Shown: piece by piece, positions 31,240-39,341 of the stretch
Layout of the letters: each line of letters starts with the position of its first letter
Numbering within the stretch: position 1 is the first letter of the stretch
Assembly: GCA_963719345.1 (NCBI GenBank)
Contig: CAVRCA010000001.1
Location: 1,302,001-1,366,000 of the forward strand
Reading direction: 5' to 3'
Origin: CAVRCA01 sp963719345
Lineage (GTDB): Bacteria > Pseudomonadota > Alphaproteobacteria > Acetobacterales > Acetobacteraceae
Length of the DNA stretch: 64,000 nt
The notes under the pieces: generated by a model
The model's input: only the letters and a program-made list of their open reading frames with translations
Told to the model about the DNA's origin: nothing
Databases searched by the model: none
Program-made: the position numbers and the translations under genes

Positions 31240-33165
31240 ATGAGTTGCGTGAGCACGCCGTTGCTGGACCGGGTTCGGGTTCCGGCGGATCTGCGCAATT
31301 TCTCGGCCGAGCAGTTGCGGCAGTTGGCCGACGAGTTGCGGGCGGAGACGATCGACGCGGTGTCGGTGACCGGCGGCCATCTCGGCGCCGGGCTCGGGGT
31401 GGTCGAGCTGACGGTGGCGATCCACGCGGTGTTCGACACGCCGTCGGACCGGCTGATCTGGGACGTCGGCCACCAGGCCTACCCGCACAAGATCCTGACC
31501 GGCCGGCGCGACCGCATCCGCACCCTGCGCCAGGGCGGCGGCCTGTCGGGCTTCACCCGCCGCAGCGAGAGCGACTACGACCCGTTCGGCGCGGCGCATT
31601 CGTCGACCTCGATCTCGGCCGGGCTGGGGATGGCGGTGGCGCGCGACCTGTTGGGGAAACCCGAGCAGAACGTCATCTGCGTCATCGGCGACGGGGCGAT
31701 GAGCGCCGGGATGGCGTATGAGGCGATGAACAACGCCGGCGCGCTGCACTCGCGGCTGGTGGTCATCCTCAACGACAACGACATGTCGATCGCGCCGCCG
31801 GTGGGCGCGATGAGCGCCTACCTGTCGCGGCTGATGTCGTCGCGGTCCTTCCTCTCGCTCCGCGAGCTGGCGGCGCGGATGGCGAAACGCTTTCCCAAGG
31901 GTCTCGAGCGGACGGCGCGGCGGGCGGAGGAATATGCCCGCGGCATCCTGACCGGCGGCACCTTGTTCGAGGAGCTGGGGTTCTACTATGTCGGGCCGAT
32001 CGACGGCCACAACCTCGACCACCTGCTCCCGGTGCTGCGCAACGTGCGCGAGGCGGAGGAGAGCGGGCCGATCCTGGTCCACGCGATCACCCAGAAGGGC
32101 AAGGGCTACGCGCTGGCCGAGGGGGCGGCCGACAAGCTGCATTCGGTGGCCAAGTTCAACGTCGTCACCGGCGAGCAGGCGAAGGCGCCGCCGGGGCCGC
32201 CGGCCTACCAGAAGGTGTTTGCCGACGCGCTGGGCGACCTCGCCGAGCGCGATCCGGCGATCGTCGCGATCACCGCGGCGATGCCGTCGGGCACCGGGCT
32301 CGACCGCTTCGCCAAGCGGTTTCCGGAGCGCTGCTTTGACGTCGGCATCGCCGAGCAGCACGCGGTGACGTTCGCCGCCGGCATGGCGAGCGAGGGGCTC
32401 AAGCCATTCTGCGCGATCTACTCGACGTTCTTGCAGCGCGCCTACGACCAGGTGGTGCACGACGTGGCGATCCAGTCGCTGCCCGTCCGCTTTGCGATGG
32501 ACCGGGCGGGGCTGGTGGGGGCGGACGGGGCGACGCATGCCGGCAGCTTCGACCTCGCCTATCTCGGCTGCCTGCCGGGGATGGTGCTGATGGCGCCGTC
32601 CGACGAGGCGGAGCTGGTGCACATGGTGGCGACGGCGGCGTCGATCGACGACCGGCCGAGTGCCGTGCGCTACCCGCGCGGCGAGGGCACCGGGGTGGCG
32701 CTGCCGGCGGTGCCGGAGATTTTGCCGCTCGGCCGCGGCCGGGTGCTGCGGGAGGGCAGTTCGGTGGCGCTGGTCTCGCTCGGCACGCGGCTCGGCGACG
32801 CGCTGCGGGCGGCCGACGAGCTGGCGGCGCGCGGGCTCGGGGCGACGGTGGTGGACGCGCGGTTCGCCAAGCCGCTGGACGCGGCGCTGCTCGAGCAGCT
32901 GGCGCGCCACCACGCGGTGCTGATCACCATCGAGGAGGGCGCGGCGGGCGGTTTCGGGGCGGCGGTGATGCACCACCTGGCCTGGCGCGGGCTGCTCGAC
33001 GGCGGCCTCAAGTTCCGGCCGCTGACCCTGCCCGACCGCTTCATCGACCACGACAGCCAGCCCCGCCAGCTCGCCGACGCCGGCCTCACCCACCGCGACA
33101 TCACCAACACCGCCCTCGCCGCACTCGGGGTGGCGGGCGCCGAGCGCGGCGCCGCCAGCGCCTGA
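31240..33165 (+). CDS. dxs: 1-deoxy-D-xylulose-5-phosphate synthase
   Basis: 641 residues, full length. First enzyme of the MEP isoprenoid pathway, condensing pyruvate and glyceraldehyde-3-phosphate with ThDP. The ThDP motif VIGDGAMSAGMAYEAMNNAG and the His in WDVGHQAYPHKILTGR are present, followed by the Pyr domain with DVGIAEQHAVTFAAGMA and the C-terminal domain. The start at ATG 31240 follows xseB by 25 bases. The last part of the gene shows strong synonymous G/C bias but no break. Confidence 0.97.
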   Translation: MSCVSTPLLDRVRVPADLRNFSAEQLRQLADELRAETIDAVSVTGGHLGAGLGVVELTVAIHAVFDTPSDRLIWDVGHQAYPHKILTGRRDRIRTLRQGGGLSGFTRRSESDYDPFGAAHSSTSISAGLGMAVARDLLGKPEQNVICVIGDGAMSAGMAYEAMNNAGALHSRLVVILNDNDMSIAPPVGAMSAYLSRLMSSRSFLSLRELAARMAKRFPKGLERTARRAEEYARGILTGGTLFEELGFYYVGPIDGHNLDHLLPVLRNVREAEESGPILVHAITQKGKGYALAEGAADKLHSVAKFNVVTGEQAKAPPGPPAYQKVFADALGDLAERDPAIVAITAAMPSGTGLDRFAKRFPERCFDVGIAEQHAVTFAAGMASEGLKPFCAIYSTFLQRAYDQVVHDVAIQSLPVRFAMDRAGLVGADGATHAGSFDLAYLGCLPGMVLMAPSDEAELVHMVATAASIDDRPSAVRYPRGEGTGVALPAVPEILPLGRGRVLREGSSVALVSLGTRLGDALRAADELAARGLGATVVDARFAKPLDAALLEQLARHHAVLITIEEGAAGGFGAAVMHHLAWRGLLDGGLKFRPLTLPDRFIDHDSQPRQLADAGLTHRDITNTALAALGVAGAERGAASA

Positions 33166-33176
33166 AGCCGGCCAAC

Positions 33177-33929
33177 CTGATCGCCTCCAGGCGGCGGGCC
33201 GATCAGGCGCTGGTCGATCGCGGCTTGGCCGAGAGCCGGGCCCGCGCCCAGGCGCTCATCCTGGCCGGGCAGGTTTTTTCCGGCGAACGACGGGTAGCGA
33301 AAGCCGGGGAGGCGCTGGCGGCCGACGCGCCGCTGGAGGTCCGTGGCCAGCCGCATCCGTGGGTGTCGCGGGGCGGCCTCAAGCTCGCCCACGGGCTGGC
33401 GCATTTCGGTTTCTCCCCTGACGGGCGCATCTGCCTCGACATCGGCGCCTCGACCGGCGGGTTCACCGACGTGCTGCTGGCGCACGGCGCCGCGCGGGTC
33501 CACGCCGTCGACGTCGGCCACGGCCAGCTTGCCTGGCGCCTGCGCACTGACCCGAGGGTGGTGGTCCACGAGCGGACCAACGCCCGCGCGCTGACAGCGG
33601 CGATCGTGCCCGAACCGGTGGCGGCCGTGGTCTGCGACGCCAGCTTCATCGGCCTGCAAACCGTGCTGCCCGCCGCTCTCAGCCTCTGCACGCCAGGTGC
33701 CTGGGCGATCGCACTGATAAAACCTCAGTTCGAGGCGGGGCGCTCGGCGGTGGGCAGCAAGGGCGTGGTGCGCGACCCCGCAATCCACCAAGCCGTGTGC
33801 GCCCGCATCGCCGCTTGGTGGGCCGGGCTACTAGGGTGGCGGGTGTTCGGCGTCACCGAAAGCCCGATCACCGGGCCGGAGGGCAATCGCGAGTTCCTGA
33901 TCGGCGCGACGCTAGACCCGCCCGGTTGA
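33177..33929 (+). CDS. tlyA: TlyA family rRNA (cytidine-2'-O)-methyltransferase / haemolysin-like
   Basis: About 250 residues: an N-terminal S4 RNA-binding domain (RRRADQALVDRGLAESRARAQ, reading from about 33183) and an FtsJ-like methyltransferase domain with SAM motif CLDIGASTGGFTDVLL and the KPQFEAG segment. TlyA methylates 16S and 23S rRNA in mycobacteria. No ATG, GTG or TTG precedes the S4 domain in frame. The first such start, TTG 33225, would cut off its first helix. I therefore mark CTG 33177 as a provisional start. Either the true start is unusual or the sequence has a small error here. It follows dxs by 11 bases. Confidence 0.85.
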   Translation: MIASRRRADQALVDRGLAESRARAQALILAGQVFSGERRVAKAGEALAADAPLEVRGQPHPWVSRGGLKLAHGLAHFGFSPDGRICLDIGASTGGFTDVLLAHGAARVHAVDVGHGQLAWRLRTDPRVVVHERTNARALTAAIVPEPVAAVVCDASFIGLQTVLPAALSLCTPGAWAIALIKPQFEAGRSAVGSKGVVRDPAIHQAVCARIAAWWAGLLGWRVFGVTESPITGPEGNREFLIGATLDPPG

Positions 33930-34094
33930 GCCACCCCGAAGCGAGCCACCCGCGAGCCCGCCAGCCTGGCCGGGGTTCCGCTGCGACAGCTCGGCGGCAA
34001 GTCCCCAGACCCGGTGCGCTTCCATCGGCACCTCAGGATCATTGATCAGCCGATCAAGTTCATCGAGCAAATCAACGTAATCGGCGTCACTCAC
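33912..34094 (-). CDS. Small hypothetical protein (60 residues)
   Basis: GTG start at 34094, then SDADYVDLLDELDRLINDPE and PMEAHRVWGLAAELSQRNPG. The acidic, helical N-terminal half with a Leu heptad-like pattern looks like a real small protein rather than noise, and its codon use differs from the GC3-extreme antisense frames. The last 15 residues are Gly/Ser-rich and overlap the 3' end of tlyA by 18 bases on the opposite strand. I do not recognise a family. It lies downstream of secB by about 80 bases. Confidence 0.5.
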   Translation of the reverse strand: MSDADYVDLLDELDRLINDPEVPMEAHRVWGLAAELSQRNPGQAGGLAGGSLRGGSTGRV

Positions 34095-34176
34095 ACTCAG
34101 CGCCCCCGTCTTCGCAGCACGGCAATCAACCCGGAGGCATGAACGTGACGGGAACGCGACGGTTCCGGACTGGCAT

Positions 34177-34743
34177 CTAAACCTGCGCGATCGGCTGGCC
34201 CTCGACCTGACCGCGGCGGCTCTGCCAAAGGGCGACGAAATCGATCGGCTGCAGCAGCACCGGCGGGAAACCACCCTCGCGGGTGATGTCGGACAGGATG
34301 TTGCGGGCGAACGGGAACAGGATGCGCGGGCACTCGACGAGCAGCACCGGCTCGATCGCGTTGTCGGGCAGGTTGCTGAGCGTGAACACGCCGGCGTAGG
34401 CGAGTTCGGCGACGAACACGGTCGGCGCGTCGGCCGCGAAAGCCCCGGCTGGCGGCGCACCCGCCTGCCCCGCCCCGTTGCCCGACGACGCGCCGGCGGC
34501 CCCCGGCCCGGGGTCGCGCGCCTCGGCGCGGATCAGCAGGGTGACCTCGTAGACATGCTGGTTGTCCTGCAACCGCCGTGCATTGACGTCGAGGTTGATG
34601 TTGACCTGCGGCTGTGCGCGCAACTGAGTGTAGATGCCCGGCGCGTTCGGCACCTCGAAGGAAAGATCCTTTACATACTGGATGTTGACCACCAGCGGCG
34701 GGATCTGCGCCTGGGCTTGCGGGTCGGGAGCTGTCTCGGACAT
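34177..34743 (-). CDS. secB: Protein-export chaperone SecB
   Basis: 188 residues. The core starts at VNIQYVKDLSFEVPNAP and ends with the SecA-contacting region ILFPFARNILSDITREGGFPP and LLQPIDFVALW, both diagnostic of SecB. SecB is a cytosolic tetramer holding preproteins for SecA. An unusual Ala/Gly/Pro insert (about residues 78-100) interrupts the beta sheet between the IRAEARDP and PTVFVAELAYAGVF strands, in a loop that is short in E. coli SecB. The family is proteobacterial, fitting the assignment of the organism. Confidence 0.95.
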   Translation of the reverse strand: MSETAPDPQAQAQIPPLVVNIQYVKDLSFEVPNAPGIYTQLRAQPQVNINLDVNARRLQDNQHVYEVTLLIRAEARDPGPGAAGASSGNGAGQAGAPPAGAFAADAPTVFVAELAYAGVFTLSNLPDNAIEPVLLVECPRILFPFARNILSDITREGGFPPVLLQPIDFVALWQSRRGQVEGQPIAQV

Positions 34744-34865
34744 GGCGGGGTTCCTTGTCGGTGCGGGGCCGGTAGCACGGTCGGTCCGCGGGCGCCATCA
34801 CGCTGCTGGATCTGCCGCCCGCCAGCCCGCCCGGGCCACACCGTCCAGGATCAAACCTTCCGGGG

Positions 34866-35420
34866 TCAAACCTTCCAGACTACCTGCTCGGGCGGCGGGG
34901 TCGTCGGATCGCAGCGCAGCCACTGTCCGTTGGGCACGCTCTGGCCGGTCATGCAGAGGAGAAAACCCCAATGGCTGATCACCAGCGTATCGGCCCAGTC
35001 CGGCAAGGCGGCGATCTCGGCGCGGAACAGCGCCGCGCGGGCCTCGATCGCCGCCTCGGGCTCCTCGACCGTGGGCCACCAGATCTCCTCGATGGCGCTG
35101 AAATCGTGCTCGGGCCAGGCGAGCTCCAAGGCGGTGCGCGGCGAACCGATGTCGCAGCTGAACGAGTAGCGCTCCCGCACCACCGGGTTGACGAACACCG
35201 GCGCCCGCAGGCGGTTGGCCACCGGCGCCGCCGTCTGCAGCGCGCGCGTGTAGGGCGAGCAGATGATCCGGCTGATCCGCTCGGCCGAGAGTGCCATCGC
35301 CGCCTCCTCCGCCTGGGCTTGGCCGAGTTCGGTCAGCCTGGGATCGGCGATCCCCGGATCGCGTCGCGTGACGGTGAAATGCCGGTTGAACTCGCTCTGG
35401 CCGTGGCGCAGCAGGATCAT
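34866..35420 (-). CDS. Histidine phosphatase (phosphoglycerate-mutase-like) family protein
   Basis: About 184 residues, starting MILLRHGQSEFN at 35420, where RHG is the phospho-acceptor signature. The proton-donor Glu region (VRERYSFSCD) and second catalytic His in LVISHWGFLLCMTG are present. Small members of this family dephosphorylate varied phosphoesters, and the substrate cannot be deduced. It is divergent from the Tim44-domain gene with 115 bases between them, and ends 122 bases before secB. Confidence 0.85.
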   Translation of the reverse strand: MILLRHGQSEFNRHFTVTRRDPGIADPRLTELGQAQAEEAAMALSAERISRIICSPYTRALQTAAPVANRLRAPVFVNPVVRERYSFSCDIGSPRTALELAWPEHDFSAIEEIWWPTVEEPEAAIEARAALFRAEIAALPDWADTLVISHWGFLLCMTGQSVPNGQWLRCDPTTPPPEQVVWKV

Positions 35421-35535
35421 GCCTGGGCAATAGCCGCCGTCCCGGCGCGCCGCAATCCCTGCCTCCAGCCTGGGGCTTCGCCGACATTTGTTGTGCGACA
35501 GGCCCCCGCGCCCTATCTGTTGACCAGGGAGAGCA

Positions 35536-36207
35536 ATGATGGGCTCCAGCGGTTTTCCGATCGACCTTGTCCTGTTCGCGATGATCGCGGGCTTCCTGGT
35601 GCTGCGCCTGCGCAGCATCCTGGGTCGCCGCACGGGCTACGAACGGCCGCCGCGGGCGTATCAGGCGCCGGAGGCGGGCAGCCCCCCGCCCACGATCGAC
35701 GGACGCGCCGAGCCGGTCGCCGCCGCCCCCGCCCGCGCCGTGCCGGACCCGGCGAGCCCGGCGGGCACGGTCCTCATCCGCATGCAGCAGGTTGATCGCA
35801 GCTTCGACGCCGGCCGTTTTCTCGCCGGCGCCGAGCAGGCGTTCCGCATGATCGTCGAGGCGTTCGCCGCCGGCAACCGGGAGAGCCTGCGCAACCTGCT
35901 CTCCGAGGAGACGTTCCGCAGCTTCTCCGCCGCCATCGACGCGCGCGAGGCCGCCGGCGAAACCCAGACCTCCGACGTCCGAACGATCCCGGCCGCGACG
36001 ATCGAGGCCGCCGACCTGCGCGGCACGCTCGCCTCGATCACGGTCCGCTTCGTCTCCGACCAGGTGAGCATGATCACCGGCAAGGACGGCCGGATCGTCA
36101 CCGGCGCGGACGCCGTGACGGAGATCACCGACATCTGGACTTTTGAACGCGACCTCACCTCGCGCGACCCGAGCTGGCGGCTGGTCGCCGCCCGCAGCGG
36201 GGCTTGA
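35536..36207 (+). CDS. Tim44-domain (TimA-like) membrane-anchored protein
   Basis: 223 residues. A hydrophobic N-terminal helix (IDLVLFAMIAGFLVLRL) is followed by a Pro/Ala-rich linker and a Tim44-like domain (about residues 90-220) with FLAGAEQAFRMIVEAFAAGN and a C-terminal FERDLTSRDPSWRLVAARSG. The family is the bacterial relative of the mitochondrial TIM44 import component. In alphaproteobacteria these genes commonly sit near secB and point to a role at the membrane, though function is unproven. An AGGAGGA ribosome site follows its stop and serves lutA at 36218. Confidence 0.9.
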   Translation: MMGSSGFPIDLVLFAMIAGFLVLRLRSILGRRTGYERPPRAYQAPEAGSPPPTIDGRAEPVAAAPARAVPDPASPAGTVLIRMQQVDRSFDAGRFLAGAEQAFRMIVEAFAAGNRESLRNLLSEETFRSFSAAIDAREAAGETQTSDVRTIPAATIEAADLRGTLASITVRFVSDQVSMITGKDGRIVTGADAVTEITDIWTFERDLTSRDPSWRLVAARSGA

Positions 36208-36217
36208 GGAGGACCAC

Positions 36218-37000
36218 ATGCCCGGCGCCAAGCCGCGTGTGGCGCTGTTCGTCACCTGCCTCGTGGACCTTCACCGCCCGACGGTGGGGTTCGCGGCGAT
36301 CCGCCTGCTGGAACAGGCCGGCTGCCTCGTCGAGGTGCCGCGCGCCCAGACCTGCTGCGGCCAGCCGGCCTACAATTCGGGCGACCGCGCCACCACGGCC
36401 GACCTCGCGCGCGGCATCCTCGAAGCGTTCTCGGGCTACGACTACGTGGTGGTGCCCTCGGGCTCGTGCGGCGGGATGCTGCGGACGCACATGCCGCACC
36501 TGTTCGACGACGACCCCAATCTGCGCGCCCGCGCCGACGCGCTCGCGTCCCGCACCTACGAGCTGGTCAGTTTCCTGACCGACGTGCTGAAGGTCGACGC
36601 CGTGGGGACGCAAGCGCCGGCCGGGACGACCGTCACCTACCACGATTTCTGCGCCGGTCTGCGCGAGCTCGGCATCAAGCAGCAGCCCCGCCGGTTGCTG
36701 GCGGCGATGGGAGCGCGTATCGCCGAGATGGCTGAACCGGAGACCTGCTGCGGTTTTGGCGGCACGTTCTGCGTGAAATACCCCGAAATCTCGGTCCGCA
36801 TGGCGGCCGACAAGACCCGCGACATCGGCTCGACCGGCGCCGGCACGGTGCTGGCCGGCGACATGGGCTGCCTGCTCAACATCGCCGGACGGCTCAGTCG
36901 CGAGGGCAGCCCGGTGCAGGCCCGCCACGTCGCCGAAGTGCTGGCCGGCATGACGGAGGAGCTGCCGGCGATCGGTCAGTCCGCGACCAGGGCGCTTTGA
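36218..37000 (+). CDS. lutA: LutA-like (Fe-S)-binding oxidoreductase subunit (CCG domains)
   Basis: 260 residues with two cysteine-rich CCG domains: AQTCCGQPAYNSGD near residues 40-53 and ETCCGFGGTFCVKYPEIS near 180. A GSCGGMLRTH segment lies between them. LutA/LldE works with LutB and LutC to oxidise L-lactate. The start ATG 36218 has GGAGG six bases upstream. lutB and lutC are present but 5 kb away on the other strand (43005-44435 and 42290-42994), so the set is split rather than contiguous. Confidence 0.9.
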   Translation: MPGAKPRVALFVTCLVDLHRPTVGFAAIRLLEQAGCLVEVPRAQTCCGQPAYNSGDRATTADLARGILEAFSGYDYVVVPSGSCGGMLRTHMPHLFDDDPNLRARADALASRTYELVSFLTDVLKVDAVGTQAPAGTTVTYHDFCAGLRELGIKQQPRRLLAAMGARIAEMAEPETCCGFGGTFCVKYPEISVRMAADKTRDIGSTGAGTVLAGDMGCLLNIAGRLSREGSPVQARHVAEVLAGMTEELPAIGQSATRAL

Positions 37001-37046
37001 CAGCCGCGATCCCGGACGCTTTGCTCGCTCCGCAAGAATCCGGGAG

Positions 37047-38228
37047 GTGGCCGTGCGACCGTTGGAGGGGATGCGTGTCGTGGCGCTCGAGCACGCGGTG
37101 GCCGGGCCGATCTGCACCCGGCACCTGGCCGATCTCGGCGCCTCCGTGGTCAAGATCGAGCGGCCCGGCGCGGGCGATTTCGCGCGCGGCTACGACAGCG
37201 CGGCGCACGGACAATCGACCAATTTCGTCTGGCTCAACCGGGGCAAGCAGAGCGTCACCCTCGACGTCAAGCACAAGCGCGCCCGCGACGTGCTCGGCAA
37301 GCTGGTCGCGCGCGCCGACGTGGTGGTGCAGAACCTCGCCCCGGGCGCCGCCGCCCGGCTCGGCCTCGATTACGAGACACTGTCGGCGACCGACCCGCGC
37401 ATCGTGGTCTGCGACATTTCCGGCTACGGCGAAAGCGGACCGTATGCCCAGAAAAAAGCCTATGACCTGCTGATCCAGGCGGAATCCGGGGTCATCAGCA
37501 TCACCGGCACGCCGGAGCAGCCCGCCCGCGTCGGTATTTCCCTCGCTGACATCTGCACCGGCACCTACGCGCACCAGGGCATCCTGGCGGCCCTGCTGCG
37601 CCGTGAGCGAACTGGCCAGGGTGCGTCGGTGAAGGTCGCGATGCTGGAGGCGCTGGCGGAGTGGATCCACTATCCGATGTACCGGGCGGCGTACGGCCAC
37701 CAGCCCTGGGTGCGGGAGGCGGCGAGCAATCCGCTGGTGGCACCCTACGGGGCGCACCGGACCGCCGACGGGCAAGTGATCTTTGGTCTGCAGAATGACC
37801 GCGAATGGGTTGTTTTCGCGCGCGACGTGCTGGGCCAGCCCGAACTCGGAGAACACCCGCGCTTTGCCACCAACAAGGCCCGCGTCGAGCACCGCCCCGA
37901 ACTGACTGCGCTGATCGAGGCGCTGTTCACCACCATGACCTCACGGGACGTCATCGCGTCGCTCGACCGGGCTGGCATTGCCAACGGGCGGCTGAACGAG
38001 CCGATGGATGTGTGGAACCATCCGCAGCTCGCCGCGCGGGACCGCTGGCGTGAGGTCGGCACGCCGGGCGGCCCGATCCGGGCCTTGCTGCCGCCGTTTA
38101 CTTTTGGCGATTTCGAGGCGGTGATGGGCGACGTGCCGGCGTTGGGCGAACACACCGACGCGGTGCTGCGCGAACTCGGCTATGCGGAGAACGAGATCGC
38201 CGATCTGCGCGGCTCGGGCGCGTTGTGA
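37047..38228 (+). CDS. CaiB/BaiF family CoA-transferase
   Basis: 393 residues, intact. Family motifs: RVVALEHAVAGPICTRHLAD, LVQNLAPG-like VVVQNLAPGAAARLGL, and the catalytic Asp region ISLADICTGTYAHQGILAAL. Type III CoA-transferases move CoA between acids. It overlaps the MaoC gene by four bases, so the pair is likely to act consecutively: form a CoA thioester, then hydrate it. CaiB plus MaoC pairs occur in itaconate (Ict/Ich) and mesaconate pathways. That assignment is only a possibility, since no citramalyl-CoA lyase is visible. Confidence 0.9.
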   Translation: MAVRPLEGMRVVALEHAVAGPICTRHLADLGASVVKIERPGAGDFARGYDSAAHGQSTNFVWLNRGKQSVTLDVKHKRARDVLGKLVARADVVVQNLAPGAAARLGLDYETLSATDPRIVVCDISGYGESGPYAQKKAYDLLIQAESGVISITGTPEQPARVGISLADICTGTYAHQGILAALLRRERTGQGASVKVAMLEALAEWIHYPMYRAAYGHQPWVREAASNPLVAPYGAHRTADGQVIFGLQNDREWVVFARDVLGQPELGEHPRFATNKARVEHRPELTALIEALFTTMTSRDVIASLDRAGIANGRLNEPMDVWNHPQLAARDRWREVGTPGGPIRALLPPFTFGDFEAVMGDVPALGEHTDAVLRELGYAENEIADLRGSGAL

Positions 38229-38704
38229 GCGGATTTGACCCCGCGGCCAGCACCGCATGGTCGCGGCGACAACGCTGGTTCGAGGATTTCTCGCTGGGCG
38301 AGCGCTTCGTACTGCCCAGCCGGACGATGACGGAGGCGATCTTCCTCGCGTTCCAGGCGGCGAGCGGCGACAACCACCCGGTCCATTACGACGCCGAGTA
38401 CTGTCGGACGCGCGGCATGCCGCACATGCTGGCGCACGGCTTCCAGACCGTCATCCAGACGGCACCGGGCGCCGGGCTGTTTCCGTATCTCGTCGAGGAG
38501 TTGCTGGTGGGTTTCCTCGAACAATCCAGCCGGTTCCACAAGCCGGTGTTTGCCGGCGACACGATCTATCCGGCGCTGCAAGTGAGCGAGCTGACCCCCG
38601 GCCGCACGACGGGCGTGGTCGGGCTGTCGAGCACGGTGCACAATCAACGTCGCGAACTGGTGCTCGATGGTACGCAGCGGTTCCTGCTCCGCCGCCGCCA
38701 ATGA
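38225..38704 (+). CDS. MaoC family hydratase/dehydratase
   Basis: 159 residues of the hot-dog fold. The active-site stretch AFQAASGDNHPVHYDAEY holds the Asp/His pair of (R)-hydratases, followed by MLAHGFQTVIQTA and FHKPVFAGDTIYP. It would hydrate an enoyl-CoA. The GTG at 38225 overlaps the CoA-transferase stop by four bases, so translation is coupled. See the CoA-transferase entry for the possible pathway. Confidence 0.9.
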   Translation: MSGFDPAASTAWSRRQRWFEDFSLGERFVLPSRTMTEAIFLAFQAASGDNHPVHYDAEYCRTRGMPHMLAHGFQTVIQTAPGAGLFPYLVEELLVGFLEQSSRFHKPVFAGDTIYPALQVSELTPGRTTGVVGLSSTVHNQRRELVLDGTQRFLLRRRQ

Positions 38705-38883
38705 GGTCTTGAACGGGGTCAGGAGCACGTCCTCAAAACTCCGTCGATCAGGGCGAGTATGCGGGGCTGGGCATGCAACCCATGAGACCGACGAATGTTC
38801 AGGCCGAGCCCTTGTCGGAGACGACGGGCCGGCGCGCCCAGCCAAGCGCAGTTGAAACCCAAGCGTCGGAAGGAACGGACGCC

Positions 38884-39153
38884 ATGAAGAAACTTACGGT
38901 TGCGGTATTGGCACTTGCCCTGAGCATCCCGGGCGTCGCCCTGGCCCAAGGCGGCGCCAACGCGACCGGGCCGACGGGTAGCGGGACGACGTCGGGCGGG
39001 GACAGCGGCACAAACGGAAGCTCAAACACTCGGGGCGGCGCCACCGGGGGCACGACCAGCGGCGCCCCCTCAACGACGCCAAGCGGGCACGCTGCCGGAA
39101 CCGATCCCGGAACCAGCGCCACGCCCCCGCGCACGGCGTCCCCCCAACGATAA
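38884..39153 (+). CDS. Small secreted Gly/Thr/Ser-rich protein
   Basis: 89 residues. MKKLTVAVLALALSIPGVAL then AQ is a clear Sec signal peptide, and the mature part is low complexity (GSGTTSGGDSGTNGSS, GGATGGTTSGAPSTTPSG) with no fold I recognise. ATG 38884 has AAGGA about 10 bases upstream. The open frame continues upstream to 38773, but the signal peptide argues for the later start. Likely an exported, unstructured protein. Confidence 0.68.
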   Translation: MKKLTVAVLALALSIPGVALAQGGANATGPTGSGTTSGGDSGTNGSSNTRGGATGGTTSGAPSTTPSGHAAGTDPGTSATPPRTASPQR

Positions 39154-39197
39154 GGTCCTAGGTCCCGAACGGTCCGCGACGCCTCTGGTGGGATGCG

Positions 39198-39341
39198 ATG
39201 ACGCTTGCCGGCGTTCTCACGTATGTCGTCCTGCCGGTCTTTGTTCTTGGCCTTTTGGTCTGCTGTGCCGCGTTCCTCACCCAGGTCCGCGCCCATCGTA
39301 GGCTCCAACGGGAGAAGGATTTGGGCGACCCTGGCGCCTAA
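39198..39341 (+). CDS. Small single-pass membrane protein (47 residues)
   Basis: MTLAGVLTYVVLPVFVLGLL then VCCAAFLTQVRAHRRLQREK and a short acidic end. It reads as one membrane helix with a basic cytoplasmic tail (positive-inside). The stop TAA at 39339-39341 overlaps the last bases of the permease gene on the other strand. It follows the secreted protein by 44 bases and may be co-transcribed. No family recognised, and the size and topology resemble a small regulator of a membrane protein. Confidence 0.45.
   Translation: MTLAGVLTYVVLPVFVLGLLVCCAAFLTQVRAHRRLQREKDLGDPGA

Noticed and set aside
30946..33093. Minus-strand frame of over 700 residues opposite dxs
   Set aside because: Antisense artefact of extreme GC at third positions. 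dxs has all catalytic motifs.
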